Positions 43,206-52,255 of a stretch of 64,000 nt of DNA are shown here, in pieces; positions within the stretch are counted from its first letter, which is position 1, and the number at the start of each line of letters is the position of its first letter. The position numbers were made by a program, and so were the translations under genes. The notes beneath the pieces are model-generated. The model made no database searches and was not told the DNA's origin. It saw nothing but the letters and a program-made list of their open reading frames with translations. This DNA is from Lysinibacillus_B sp042920265 (GTDB lineage Bacteria > Bacillota > Bacilli > Bacillales_A > Planococcaceae): positions 135,354 through 199,353 of the forward strand of contig NZ_JBDQZI010000007.1 of assembly GCF_042920265.1 (NCBI RefSeq), in the 5' to 3' direction.

Positions 43206-43252
43206 ATTTTAAATCATATATGTTAGACAAAATGGGCATTTGTTAATAGTCG

Positions 43253-43291
43253 GCGAGGTGTGTTGTACAATACAACACACCTCGCTTTATT
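43253..43291. terminator. Bidirectional terminator
   Basis: GCGAGGTGTGTTGTA (43253-43267) and TACAACACACCTCGC (43271-43285) form a perfect 15 bp stem with a 3 nt loop, followed by TTTATTCTTTT; it serves the stalk-domain gene and rnz. Confidence 0.9.
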
Positions 43292-44225
43292 CTTTTGTTA
43301 ACTGTCCGTTTTTGAGTTCAAATAGCGCAAAATCGTCTGCTACGAATGTATGGGGGAATACTGTCCGCGCTTCATTCACTAATTTTTCTACATCTTGCTT
43401 TAAAAAGCGAGCGCTAATATGTGTCATAATTAAGTTCTTCGCCTGTGCCTTTTTAGCAACTGTTGCTGCTTCTACATTTGTTGCATGTCCATAACTAGCA
43501 GCTAAATTTGTTGTAGAAGCATCAAATGTCGCTTCATGTACAACGAGATCTGCCTCTTTTGCAAGGGTAATAGAGGCATCGCAATATTTTGTATCCCCTA
43601 AAATGGTAACAGTGAATCCTGGTTTAGGTGCACTCAATACATCGCTTGCTTTCACGATAGTGCCATCTTCGAGCGTTACGTTGTGACCTAATTTTAACTC
43701 TTTATAAAGCGGTCCCCGAGGTACGCCGAGTGCCTGCACTTTTTCGACGAGTAATTGTCCAGGTAAATCTTTTTGTTCGATACGGTAGCCGAAGCACTCG
43801 ATCACATGCTGTAATTTTTTAGCGTGCACAACAAAATGGGCATCTTCATATATAATGCCTTCTTGTACGTCAATAAAATGAATCGGATAGGTCAAATGTG
43901 TGTTAGACATTTGAAGCGCTGTTTCAATAAATGTTTGAACATGAGCAGGACCGTAAATAGTTAATGGTGATTCACCACCTAAAAATGAACGAGAGCTTAA
44001 CAAGCCTGGAAGACCAAAAATATGGTCGCCATGTACATGCGTAATAAAGATTTTATCGATACGGCGTGGTCTGATTGCTGTACGTAAAATTTGATGTTGT
44101 GTTCCTTCTCCGCAATCGAATAACCAAATACTTCCGATTTCATCTAATAGCTTAAGGGCGATGGATGTTACATTGCGTTCTTTGGAAGGCATACCTGCTC
44201 CTGTTCCTAAAAATTGTAGTTGCAT
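43287..44225 (-). CDS. rnz: Ribonuclease Z
   Basis: 312 residues, metallo-beta-lactamase fold. The zinc motif is THVHGDHIFGLPG; further ligands lie in LGDTKYCD, HEATFD and MTHISAR. The N-terminal FLGTGAGMPSKERN is typical of RNase Z, which removes 3' trailers from CCA-less tRNA precursors. Length matches the B. subtilis short form. It starts at ATG 44225, 17 bp after the protease gene stop, so both are likely in one leftward operon. Confidence 0.92.
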   Translation of the reverse strand: MQLQFLGTGAGMPSKERNVTSIALKLLDEIGSIWLFDCGEGTQHQILRTAIRPRRIDKIFITHVHGDHIFGLPGLLSSRSFLGGESPLTIYGPAHVQTFIETALQMSNTHLTYPIHFIDVQEGIIYEDAHFVVHAKKLQHVIECFGYRIEQKDLPGQLLVEKVQALGVPRGPLYKELKLGHNVTLEDGTIVKASDVLSAPKPGFTVTILGDTKYCDASITLAKEADLVVHEATFDASTTNLAASYGHATNVEAATVAKKAQAKNLIMTHISARFLKQDVEKLVNEARTVFPHTFVADDFALFELKNGQLTKE

Positions 44226-44242
44226 AAAATTCCTCTTTTCGT

Positions 44243-45049
44243 TTATTGCTTCATTGCCGCATGAAAATAATCAATTGGCACAAATAATCCCACTTTGCCG
44301 TGTTCTTCTGTTTTTAATGTAGCAAAGACAATACCGACAACTTCTCCTGTTTCGGTAATAATAGGGCTACCGCTATTTCCTTTATAAACAGGAGCTTGCA
44401 TCATCATCACAGGCTGCTCCCAGTCCGTTAACTGTATCCAATCGAGTACAGTTCCCTCGTTTGCAATGCCTGTAAAATATAATGGGTTCCCGATAAAATA
44501 GATATGTTCTTCTGCGTTATACGTATAAGTTTGTGCGACTTGTAAGTGTGGTAAATCCTCACCCGTTACTTTTATAAGTGCTGTATCAATGTCAGGGTAG
44601 GTTGCAATTACTTCCGCTTCATAGATGCCGTCATCAGGAAATACAACCGTCAACTGGAGTGCATCATTAATGACATGTTCATTCGTAATAATATAACCAT
44701 CATTTGAAATCGCAAAACCAGTTCCTTTACTATCGCTAGTTGATATTTCTACAACGGCCTTTTTATATTGCTGAATATCTTCCTGATTCGATAATTTAGT
44801 AGATACTTGTAAAAATTCAATCGCAGGAATGGAGTATATATTCAGTACAATGGCAAATGTATTAAAAACAAGTATACATGCCATAATCCACACAAACATC
44901 CTTATCATAGGTGTTTGTCTTTTTTTTATAACACCATGTTTCCGCCGTTCTCGTTCTTCTGCTAATGCTTTTTGCTGTTCTTCTAATACGAGCTCCAAAA
45001 ATTCTTCTTCAGTGAGCTCTTCGTGTTTATTCGAATCGTTTTCTGTCAT
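44243..45049 (-). CDS. Membrane-anchored trypsin-like serine protease
   Basis: 268 residues from ATG 45049, nine nt after AGGAGG; the longer reading to 45127 lacks a ribosome binding site. An acidic, Glu-rich cytoplasmic head with a charged coiled segment (~10-45) leads to one membrane helix (~52-75). The extracytoplasmic protease domain has the triad His in TNEHVIN, Asp in PDIDTAL and Ser in GNSGSP. Unlike HtrA there is no PDZ domain. It probably acts on cell-surface proteins. The next gene downstream is rnz. Confidence 0.87.
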   Translation of the reverse strand: MTENDSNKHEELTEEEFLELVLEEQQKALAEERERRKHGVIKKRQTPMIRMFVWIMACILVFNTFAIVLNIYSIPAIEFLQVSTKLSNQEDIQQYKKAVVEISTSDSKGTGFAISNDGYIITNEHVINDALQLTVVFPDDGIYEAEVIATYPDIDTALIKVTGEDLPHLQVAQTYTYNAEEHIYFIGNPLYFTGIANEGTVLDWIQLTDWEQPVMMMQAPVYKGNSGSPIITETGEVVGIVFATLKTEEHGKVGLFVPIDYFHAAMKQ

Positions 45050-45133
45050 ATAAAAGAGCCTCCTATATCCATTTAAGTGTAATAGATGAAATACAGTGGA
45101 GCAATGGATAAGTAGGAATAGGATCATAAGATT

Positions 45134-45865
45134 CTATTTTAGCAGTTCTAGTATTAATTGGACGATTAAAATCGCTGTAATCATACGTAATAAGTACTTC
45201 GCTAGTTTGGCACTGACTTTTCTTGCTAATAGGATGCCGAGTTGCGCACCAATGATGGAACCAATCATTAAAGCGAGTGTTTGTGCCCATAATATTTGTC
45301 CATTTACAATATACATCAACGCTGCACCGAAACATGTCGCAAAGATGCCGACGCGCCCTAATACAACGGCCTTCATATACGCTAATTTTTCACTTGCATA
45401 AATGTATAAAAGGAGTGTGCCGCTTCCGGGACCGAATAGGCCATCGTAAACACCAACTCCAATAAGTAGGGAAGCTGTTCGTTTTTTAACACGTAGTTGC
45501 AATTGTTCTCCGAAATCTGTTTTTCCGAAAAATGAGAGAACAAAAGCAAACAGTAATAAGCATAGAGCGATCATTGTGAGTGTTTGTTCTGTAAATAATG
45601 ACGCAAGTCCTCCACCTAATAATCCACCAATAAAGCAAAGTACGATAATAGGGAATACTTCTTCCTTAGTTATTTCTTTTCGTTTCAATACCGAATAAAA
45701 GTTTGACAAGGTAGAGACGGTATTTGCTACTTTATTTGCTCCAATCGCAGCGTGTACAGGCATGCCAAGTAATAACATCGTGGGTAATGTAATGAGTCCA
45801 CCACCACCAGCAAGTGTACCAATTACATTTCCGAAAAACCCAATTACGAATAAAATGAATAACAT
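45134..45865 (-). CDS. TSUP (TauE/SafE) family permease
   Basis: 243 residues with about eight membrane segments in two repeated halves; the family motifs GGGGLITLPTMLLLGMP and the matching FGPGSGTLLLYIY in the second half are present. Family members export or import organosulfur and small anionic compounds such as sulfoacetate or sulfite; the substrate here is unknown. ATG 45865 lies next to a GAAAGAAGG ribosome binding site. Leftward gene divergent from malic enzyme. Confidence 0.85.
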   Translation of the reverse strand: MLFILFVIGFFGNVIGTLAGGGGLITLPTMLLLGMPVHAAIGANKVANTVSTLSNFYSVLKRKEITKEEVFPIIVLCFIGGLLGGGLASLFTEQTLTMIALCLLLFAFVLSFFGKTDFGEQLQLRVKKRTASLLIGVGVYDGLFGPGSGTLLLYIYASEKLAYMKAVVLGRVGIFATCFGAALMYIVNGQILWAQTLALMIGSIIGAQLGILLARKVSAKLAKYLLRMITAILIVQLILELLK

Positions 45866-46024
45866 AAAAATCCTTCTTTCAATGATGAATACTTTTATAA
45901 CTGTACAGGAAAGCTAAGTGAAAAGAAATATTAAGCGAGTGTATGTGGCATGTAAAGATAGTGTTTAAAATGTGAATAAATTGTGTCATTGTGTAGCTTT
46001 TCACATAAATCTCATAGAGATACT

Positions 46025-46042
46025 TTGTGAAACAATTCATAT
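46025..46042. promoter_or_regulatory. Rex-like operator candidate
   Basis: TTGTGAAACAATTCATAT matches the Gram-positive Rex consensus (TTGTGAAATAATTCACAA) at 15 of 18 positions. It lies in the 478 bp gap between the TSUP gene and malic enzyme, with several other TTCACA/TGTGAA half sites around. The gap holds no credible gene. Confidence 0.35.
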
Positions 46043-46254
46043 ATTGCATGAGAAAATGAAACGTGTACTACTTCACAAAAAACCCTATGCTATAAAACGG
46101 TTCATAAAATGTAAGTGCTTTCTTTAATTATATTAATATAATTAAATGTAACCTAAATATAGGAAAAATAATTTGTGAAATATTGAGCATTTGATGAGAA
46201 AATAAGGGTTTTTAACGATTAGGGATTTTCTTTCAAAAAAAAATAATATTATTG

Positions 46255-46283
46255 TTGACTTTGCTTTGGTAAAGCAATATGAT
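46255..46283 (+). promoter_or_regulatory. Malic enzyme promoter with spacer palindrome
   Basis: TTGACT (46255-46260), 17 bp, TATGAT (46278-46283). The whole spacer is the palindrome TTGCTTTGGTAAAGCAA, seven perfect pairs around GGT, which looks like a repressor operator between -35 and -10. Confidence 0.75.
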
Positions 46284-46343
46284 ACTAAAATATAAAGGGC
46301 TAGAATAGAAAGAAAATTGTGATTAATTAGGAGGAATTCAACA

Positions 46344-47552
46344 GTGGATTTAATGAAAAAGTCTTTAGAAATGCATGAACATTATGGTGGGAAAATGGAA
46401 ATACGTGCAAAGGTACCTGTGCAAGATAAATATGATTTAAGCTTAGCGTATTCACCAGGGGTAGCAGCTCCATGTCTTGAAATTGAAAAAAATCCATCAT
46501 TAGTATATGACTATACAATGAAAGGGAATTTAGTGGCGATTGTTACAGATGGTACAGCGGTTTTAGGATTAGGAGATATTGGGCCAGAAGCAGCATTGCC
46601 AGTAATGGAAGGGAAAGCATTATTATTAAAGCGTTTTGCTAATGTAGATGCTGTACCTGTATGTTTAGGCACGAAAGATGTAGATGAAATTGTCCGTGTT
46701 GTAAAGGCCATTTCACCAACTTATGGTGGTATTAACTTAGAAGATATTTCTGCTCCGCGTTGTTTTGAAATTGAAGACCGTTTACGTGCAGAATGTAATA
46801 TTCCTGTATTCCATGATGACCAACATGGAACGGCAATCGTAGTAGGTGCAGGACTAATTAATGCAAATAAAATCATCGGTAAAGAAGTTGAAACGATGAA
46901 AGTTGTGATTAACGGTGCTGGTGCTGCAGGTATTGCGATTTTACGTATCTTACTGCAAATGGGCTATAAAAACGTTGTCATGTGCGATACGAAAGGCATT
47001 ATTTACGAAGGTCGTCCTGAAGGGATGAACCCAATTAAAGACGGTATTGCTAATTTAACAAATCCTGAGGGGTTACGCGGTTCATTAGATGATGCATTAG
47101 TAGGGGCGGACGTATTTATCGGTGTATCCGTTGCCGATTTATTAACAGAAGCACATATTAAATCGATGGCGAAAGATCCGATTATATTTGCATTAGCAAA
47201 TCCAAACCCAGAAATTACACCTGCAAATGCAAAGGCGTGGGGTGTCCGTATTATTGGTACTGGTCGTTCGGACTATCCAAATCAAATTAATAATATGTTA
47301 GCATTCCCAGGTATTTTCCGCGGGGCACTAGATGTACGTGCTACAGATATTAATGAAGCGATGAAATTAGCTGCTGTAGAAGCGATTGCATCTCTTGTGA
47401 CAGAAGAAGAGTTAAATGAAGAATTTGTTATACCAAGCTCAATGGATGAGCGTGTGGCAGGGGTAGTAGCTAAAGCAGTTGGTTCTGCTGCGATTGATTC
47501 TGGTGTATCTGAATTATTCAATCAACCACTAAAAGATATCGTTGCTATGTAA
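46344..47552 (+). CDS. NAD(P)-dependent malic enzyme (YtsJ type)
   Basis: 402 residues. GTG 46344 is the start, nine nt after TAGGAGG. The short prokaryotic form lacks a phosphotransacetylase tail. Family markers are LSLAYSPGVAAPC, GTAVLGLGDIGPEAALPVMEGK, the metal-site NLEDISAPRCF and FHDDQHGTA, and the dinucleotide motif NGAGAAGIA. It decarboxylates malate to pyruvate, feeding gluconeogenic or NADPH needs. Cofactor choice is not settled by the sequence. Flanked by its own promoter and a strong terminator. Confidence 0.92.
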   Translation: MDLMKKSLEMHEHYGGKMEIRAKVPVQDKYDLSLAYSPGVAAPCLEIEKNPSLVYDYTMKGNLVAIVTDGTAVLGLGDIGPEAALPVMEGKALLLKRFANVDAVPVCLGTKDVDEIVRVVKAISPTYGGINLEDISAPRCFEIEDRLRAECNIPVFHDDQHGTAIVVGAGLINANKIIGKEVETMKVVINGAGAAGIAILRILLQMGYKNVVMCDTKGIIYEGRPEGMNPIKDGIANLTNPEGLRGSLDDALVGADVFIGVSVADLLTEAHIKSMAKDPIIFALANPNPEITPANAKAWGVRIIGTGRSDYPNQINNMLAFPGIFRGALDVRATDINEAMKLAAVEAIASLVTEEELNEEFVIPSSMDERVAGVVAKAVGSAAIDSGVSELFNQPLKDIVAM

Positions 47553-47583
47553 TCCATTACTACATGTTAATGTAGGATAAAAA

Positions 47584-47626
47584 AAGAGGGTGTTTGAAAA
47601 GGGGTAACTTTTCAAACATCCTCTTG
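47584..47626. terminator. Bidirectional terminator, malic enzyme / purC-like
   Basis: AAGAGGGTGTTTGAAAA pairs with TTTTCAAACATCCTCTT (one mismatch) around GGGGTAAC; A and T tracts flank it on both strands. Confidence 0.85.
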
Positions 47627-47662
47627 TACATATAAACTAAAAGACTTTGTTTTGTTTTACAA

Positions 47663-48349
47663 TTATTCAGCTAACATAATTTTTTCAAGCTCTAAAGGCT
47701 CGATATAAGTGTCGCCTTTATAAGCGCGCATATTGCCACCAGAAATTTCATCGATTAGTAAAATTTCATTTGTTTTTGCGTCGCGACCGAATTCTAATTT
47801 AATATCGTAAAGTGTTAAGCCCTTTTTCGCTAGCTCAGCCCCTACAAATTTTGCAATTTCAACTGTGCGCTCTTTTAAGATTGCATATTCTTCTAAAGAA
47901 AGAATACTTAACATACTTAAAGCATCTGCTGAGATAGGAGGGTCTTGACGGTCGTCATCTTTAATTGTTACTTCAACGAACGCATCTAAATCTTGTCCTT
48001 CTTTTACATATGCACCATAGCGACGTAAAAATGAACCGACAGCTTTAAAGCGGCAAATTACTTCTAAGCCGTTACCAAATACTGTAGCTGGCTTAACAGT
48101 CATTGTTGCCTCTTCAAAATTAGCATCTACGAAGTGAGTGGGTACACCTTGCTCATTTAATTGTGAATAAAAGAATTGAGTTAGTTTAAGACCAGCTAAT
48201 CCAGCACCTTCAATTGTTAAACCGACAGTATTTGCACCTGGATCGAATACGCCATTTTCACCTGTTACATCATCTTTGAATTTTAATAGATAGTGACCAT
48301 CTTCTAATTTAAATACATCTTTCGTTTTACCAGTATAGATTAATTCCAC
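47663..48349 (-). CDS. purC: Stand-alone, divergent SAICAR synthetase-like protein
   Basis: 228 residues; GTG 48349 is the start, seven nt after GGAGGG. The fold is SAICAR synthetase (MELIYTGKTKDVF at the N-terminus, CRFKAVGSFLRRYG, YDIKLEFGRD, IDEISGGNMR). Canonical PurC ends this motif as DEISPDxxR, and the substrate-binding RNxxAGS is here RFKAVGS. The family joins aspartate to CAIR in purine synthesis. No purine genes lie nearby, so this may be the only PurC, placed outside the pur operon, or a paralogue with changed specificity. The symbol is by family. Confidence 0.75.
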   Translation of the reverse strand: MELIYTGKTKDVFKLEDGHYLLKFKDDVTGENGVFDPGANTVGLTIEGAGLAGLKLTQFFYSQLNEQGVPTHFVDANFEEATMTVKPATVFGNGLEVICRFKAVGSFLRRYGAYVKEGQDLDAFVEVTIKDDDRQDPPISADALSMLSILSLEEYAILKERTVEIAKFVGAELAKKGLTLYDIKLEFGRDAKTNEILLIDEISGGNMRAYKGDTYIEPLELEKIMLAE

Positions 48350-48462
48350 AAAAAACCCTCCAATTTCAATGTCATAATGATTATAACACGAATATTTAAA
48401 TGTTGTGAATATAAAAATGTTCGTATTTTTAAAGAGAGACGTCTAACAATTATCCAACAAAA

Positions 48463-48490
48463 AGATGATGACCTCAGTCATCATCTTTTC
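48463..48490 (-). terminator. Terminator of gdhA
   Basis: GATGATGAC and GTCATCATC form a perfect 9 bp stem; leftward it is followed by TTTTTGTTGG. Confidence 0.85.
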
Positions 48491-48511
48491 CATATAATAA
48501 GGGTAAAAGTA

Positions 48512-49885
48512 TTAGTATACGCCTTCAGCGACCATGCCGTCTGCAACTTTTACAAAACCAGCAATGTTTGAACCAACTACTAAGTTGCCAGCGTAGCCAT
48601 ACTTTTCAGCCGCTTCTTTCGATTCTGTGTAGATTGATTTCATAATATCTTGTAATTTTTCATCTACTTTGTTGAATGACCAAGCTGTACGACTAGAGTT
48701 TTGAGCCATTTCAAGTGCTGATACAGCTACACCACCAGCGTTCGCCGCTTTCCCAGGACCGAAGTAAATGTCATTTTCAAGATAAATATTGATTGCTTCT
48801 AAATCAGATGGCATATTTGCACCTTCAGCAACAAATTTTGTACCATTTGCTACTAAAATACGTGCAGATTCACTGTTGATTTCGTTTTGCGTTGCACATG
48901 GAAGGGCGATGTCACATGGAATTGTCCAAATACCTGTGCAACCTTCATGATATTCTGCGTTCGGACGGTAGTTTAAATACGTGTGAATACGATCGCCTTT
49001 TACTTCTTTAATTTCTTTCACTGCTGCAAGGTCAATACCTTCTGGATCATAGATGTAACCAGCTGAATCTGAACATGCAACTACTTTCGCGCCGTAGTGT
49101 TGTGCTTTTTCGATTGCGTAGATGGCAACGTTACCTGAGCCAGATACGACTACAGTTTTATTTAAGAATGATTCATCTTTTTCACGTAACATTTCCGCTG
49201 TAAAGTAGACTAAGCCGTAACCAGTTGCTTCTTTACGAGCTAACGAACCGCCGTAACCAGGTTTTTTACCAGTTAATACACCTGCTTCGTATGCACCGCG
49301 AAGGCGTTTATATTGTCCCCACATGAAACCAACTTCACGAGCGCCTACACCGATATCGCCTGCAGGAACGTCGACATCTGGACCGATATAACGGTATAAT
49401 TCAGACATGAACGCTTGGCAGAAGCGCATAATTTCTGCATCTGATTTCCCTTTTGGATTGAAGTCAGAGCCGCCTTTACCACCACCGATTGGTTGGCCAG
49501 TTAAAGCGTTTTTAAAGATTTGCTCGAAAGCAAGGAATTTCATAATGGATTCGTTTACTGTTGGGTGGAAGCGAAGACCACCTTTATATGGTCCGATTAC
49601 GTTGTTGAATTGCACACGGTAACCGCGGTTTACTTGTACTTGGTTGTTATCGTCTTGCCACGCCACACGGAATGAAATGATACGATCTGGCTCTACGATA
49701 CGAGATAAAATATTGTGTTCGATATATTCAGGATGCTGTGCAAATACAGGTGTTAAAGAAAATAAAATTTCTTCAGCCGCTTGTAAGAATTCAGGTTGAT
49801 GTGCATTTTTTTGTTTTAATTGTTCGAACACGCTGTTGATATATTCTTTTGCACGTGTATCGTTTGTCATTACTGATGTCGTCAT
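48512..49885 (-). CDS. gdhA: Glutamate dehydrogenase (hexameric, NADP type)
   Basis: 457 residues. The substrate region has GGLRFHPTVN, the catalytic Lys in PIGGGKGGSDFNPKGKS, and DVPAGDIGVGAREVGFM; the Rossmann domain has VVSGSGNVA. Length and motifs fit the E. coli GdhA type, usually NADP-dependent and anabolic, unlike the RocG/GudB type of B. subtilis. It converts 2-oxoglutarate and ammonia to glutamate. ATG 49885 follows GGGGGTTACACA. Monocistronic. Confidence 0.93.
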   Translation of the reverse strand: MTTSVMTNDTRAKEYINSVFEQLKQKNAHQPEFLQAAEEILFSLTPVFAQHPEYIEHNILSRIVEPDRIISFRVAWQDDNNQVQVNRGYRVQFNNVIGPYKGGLRFHPTVNESIMKFLAFEQIFKNALTGQPIGGGKGGSDFNPKGKSDAEIMRFCQAFMSELYRYIGPDVDVPAGDIGVGAREVGFMWGQYKRLRGAYEAGVLTGKKPGYGGSLARKEATGYGLVYFTAEMLREKDESFLNKTVVVSGSGNVAIYAIEKAQHYGAKVVACSDSAGYIYDPEGIDLAAVKEIKEVKGDRIHTYLNYRPNAEYHEGCTGIWTIPCDIALPCATQNEINSESARILVANGTKFVAEGANMPSDLEAINIYLENDIYFGPGKAANAGGVAVSALEMAQNSSRTAWSFNKVDEKLQDIMKSIYTESKEAAEKYGYAGNLVVGSNIAGFVKVADGMVAEGVY

Positions 49886-50058
49886 TGTGTAACCCCCAAA
49901 AAAATTTGATAGCAGTATCGTATTATGATTTTTCTAACAATTCAATATTATTTTTAGTTCACATGCCATTGAGAGGTTCATGTCACATTGAAAAAAATGG
50001 AATTAAAATTATATTAGAATAATATAATTTTGGCATTTAAAAGAAGGAGAGATGGCTT

Positions 50059-50523
50059 ATTATTCAGTTGTTAATTGATGCAGATGCCTGTCCAGTTGTT
50101 GATTTGGCGCTATTTATCTCATCTCAATATGAGATTAAACCTATCTTATTTTGCGATACTTCACATCGCATTGAAAGACAGAATGTAATAACAATTATTG
50201 TACCCAAAGGACCTGATTCAGTTGATTTTAAGCTAGTGAATACGCTTTCAAAGGGAGATATCGTCATTACGGGTGATTATGGGCTTGCGGCGATGTGTAT
50301 TGCAAAAGGTGCATATGTCATGGATGCTAATGGAAAAGAAATGACATCTGATAACATAGACCAATTACTTACATTTCGATATGAAAGTGCTAAATTTAGA
50401 CGTGCTGGTGGCAAATTAAAAGGGCCAAAAAAGCGAACGGAAAAAAATAATATTTCGTTCGAAATGAAATTTCGACAAATTTGTGAACACGCTATTCAAG
50501 CACGAAAAGAGAGGGACAAATAA
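50059..50523 (+). CDS. yqxD: YqxD/YaiI family protein (UPF0178, DUF188)
   Basis: About 154 residues. The family start motif DADACPV is present, as is the acidic SKGDIVITGDYGLA segment; the fold is PIN-like. Function is unknown. No ATG or GTG is in frame. TTG 50068 lies 18 nt after the only good ribosome binding site (AAGGAG, 50044-50049). An ATT at 50059 has ideal 9 nt spacing and would restore the first beta strand (IQLLIDADACP), so I propose it; TTG 50068 is the conservative choice. An ATG at 50052 is in another frame and stops after eight codons. The stop overlaps dsdA by one base. Confidence 0.78.
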   Translation: MIQLLIDADACPVVDLALFISSQYEIKPILFCDTSHRIERQNVITIIVPKGPDSVDFKLVNTLSKGDIVITGDYGLAAMCIAKGAYVMDANGKEMTSDNIDQLLTFRYESAKFRRAGGKLKGPKKRTEKNNISFEMKFRQICEHAIQARKERDK

Positions 50524-51845
50524 TGAACAATTCAGTTGATATAGTAAAATTATGTTCGGATTTTCCGATGGTTCAGCAATTAGTAGATGGAAAATATGTG
50601 CTTTGGATTAATAAAAAACGTAAAGTAGAGCATGCTATTTCGGTTGTATCAATGGAAGAAGTAGAAGAAGCTAAAGCGAGGTTAGAACGCTTTTCTTCAT
50701 ATTTAAAAGTAGCATTTCCTGAAACGAAAATTTCGAACGGTATTATTGAATCGGATATTAAGGAAATTGCAGCGATGAAAAGGTTAATTGAGGGGCGTCG
50801 TGCAATTAAAATTCCTGGCCGATTGATGCTAAAATGTGATCACGCCTTACCGATTTCAGGGTCCATTAAAGCGCGAGGTGGCATTTATGAAGTACTAAAG
50901 TATGCGGAAACGTTAGCGATAGAGCATGGTTATTTAAAAGTAACGGATAATTATGCGGTTTTGAACGAGCCGCATATGAGAAAATTTTTCAGCCAATACA
51001 AAATTGCAGTTGGTTCGACAGGCAATTTAGGGTTAAGTATTGGCATTATTAGTGCAAAACTAGGCTTTCATGTAACAGTTCATATGTCTGCTGAGGCTAA
51101 GAAGTGGAAGAAAGAGCTACTCCGTTCACTAGGTGTCGTCGTTGTGGAATATGAACAAGATTATAGTGTGGCTGTGGAAAGAGGACGGACAGAGGCGACA
51201 AACGATCCAATGTGTCACTTTGTGGATGATGAAAATTCAAAGGATTTATTTGTAGGATATGCTGTTGCCGCACTGCGATTAAAAGAGCAGTTAAAGGAAC
51301 TGAAAGTAAACGTAGATGCAGATCATCCGTTATTTGTTTATTTACCGTGTGGTGTCGGTGGGGGACCAGGTGGCGTTGCGTATGGGCTCCAGCAAGTTTT
51401 CGGAGAGCAGGTGCACATTTTCTTCGGTGAACCGATGCAATCCCCATGTATGATGCTCGGAATGATGACAGGGCTTCATGACGGCATTTCAGTACAAGAT
51501 ATTGGGTTAACGAATGAAACAGAGGCGGACGGTTTAGCCGTAGGGCGTGCATCTAAATTTGTTGGTTCCATAATGGATACCGTTATAAGTGGATGTTATA
51601 CAGTGGATGATAGTTTTCTATTTAGAAGTTTAAAAGCGATGTATGAACAAGAAAATATCTTTATGGAGCCCTCTGCGCATGCGGGGGTATTCGGTCCGAT
51701 TCAATTAGTCTATGAAGGAAAAGAGTATATAGAAGCACATGACTTAGCAAATAAAATGCATAATGCTGTACATCTTGTATGGTCAACAGGGGGGAATATG
51801 GTACCTGAAGCGCTTCGTCAAATATACTTGAAAACAGAGAAATAG
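50523..51845 (+). CDS. dsdA: D-serine dehydratase
   Basis: 440 residues. The PLP lysine lies in ISGSIKARGG; GSTGNLGLSIG binds the phosphate region, and the C-terminal half has CGVGGGPGGVAYGL and FGEPMQSPC. The enzyme converts D-serine to pyruvate and ammonia, detoxifying or using D-serine. ATG 50523 shares one base with the yqxD stop (TAATG), so translation is coupled. No dsdX or dsdC homologue is adjacent. Confidence 0.92.
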   Translation: MNNSVDIVKLCSDFPMVQQLVDGKYVLWINKKRKVEHAISVVSMEEVEEAKARLERFSSYLKVAFPETKISNGIIESDIKEIAAMKRLIEGRRAIKIPGRLMLKCDHALPISGSIKARGGIYEVLKYAETLAIEHGYLKVTDNYAVLNEPHMRKFFSQYKIAVGSTGNLGLSIGIISAKLGFHVTVHMSAEAKKWKKELLRSLGVVVVEYEQDYSVAVERGRTEATNDPMCHFVDDENSKDLFVGYAVAALRLKEQLKELKVNVDADHPLFVYLPCGVGGGPGGVAYGLQQVFGEQVHIFFGEPMQSPCMMLGMMTGLHDGISVQDIGLTNETEADGLAVGRASKFVGSIMDTVISGCYTVDDSFLFRSLKAMYEQENIFMEPSAHAGVFGPIQLVYEGKEYIEAHDLANKMHNAVHLVWSTGGNMVPEALRQIYLKTEK

Positions 51846-51855
51846 GAGTAACAGT

Positions 51856-52206
51856 GTGTTAGCATCATTCGTAATTGGCGCATTTATTGCGGCTGGCATT
51901 TTAGATTTAGTGTTACGTAAGAAATTTAATATCGAAACAAACAAAAAATTTTCTGACCAATTTTTAAATAAAGGGCATATGGTTTTTGAAATACTCATAG
52001 GTGTAGCATTTTTAATGTTTATTTCGACAAGTGGTGTTTCTGGAAAACAATTATATATATTACTATTTTTATTTTTCGCCATGCTATATGCCGTTCGAGC
52101 ATTACTTGAACGACTACTTCAACGGGAAAAGAAGAAATATATCATTTCACTGATGTACGTAACGATTTGTCTTGTTAGTAGTATGGGGATTTTAGTAGTT
52201 ATGTAG
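51856..52206 (+). CDS. DUF4181 membrane protein
   Basis: 116 residues with three or four hydrophobic segments (~3-18, ~42-58, ~64-80, ~93-114). The KKFNIETNKKFSDQFLNKGH segment is typical of the DUF4181 family of small Bacillales membrane proteins with no known function. GTG 51856 is the start, seven nt after TAGGAG. Ten bases after dsdA, so probably co-transcribed. Confidence 0.72.
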   Translation: MLASFVIGAFIAAGILDLVLRKKFNIETNKKFSDQFLNKGHMVFEILIGVAFLMFISTSGVSGKQLYILLFLFFAMLYAVRALLERLLQREKKKYIISLMYVTICLVSSMGILVVM

Positions 52207-52223
52207 TCTTTAGTGCAAGAAAA

Positions 52224-52250
52224 AAGGGAAATGGATCATCCATTTCCCTT
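52224..52250. terminator. Bidirectional terminator
   Basis: AAGGGAAATGGA and TCCATTTCCCTT form a perfect 12 bp stem with a 3 nt loop between converging genes. Confidence 0.88.
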
Positions 52251-52255
52251 ACTCG

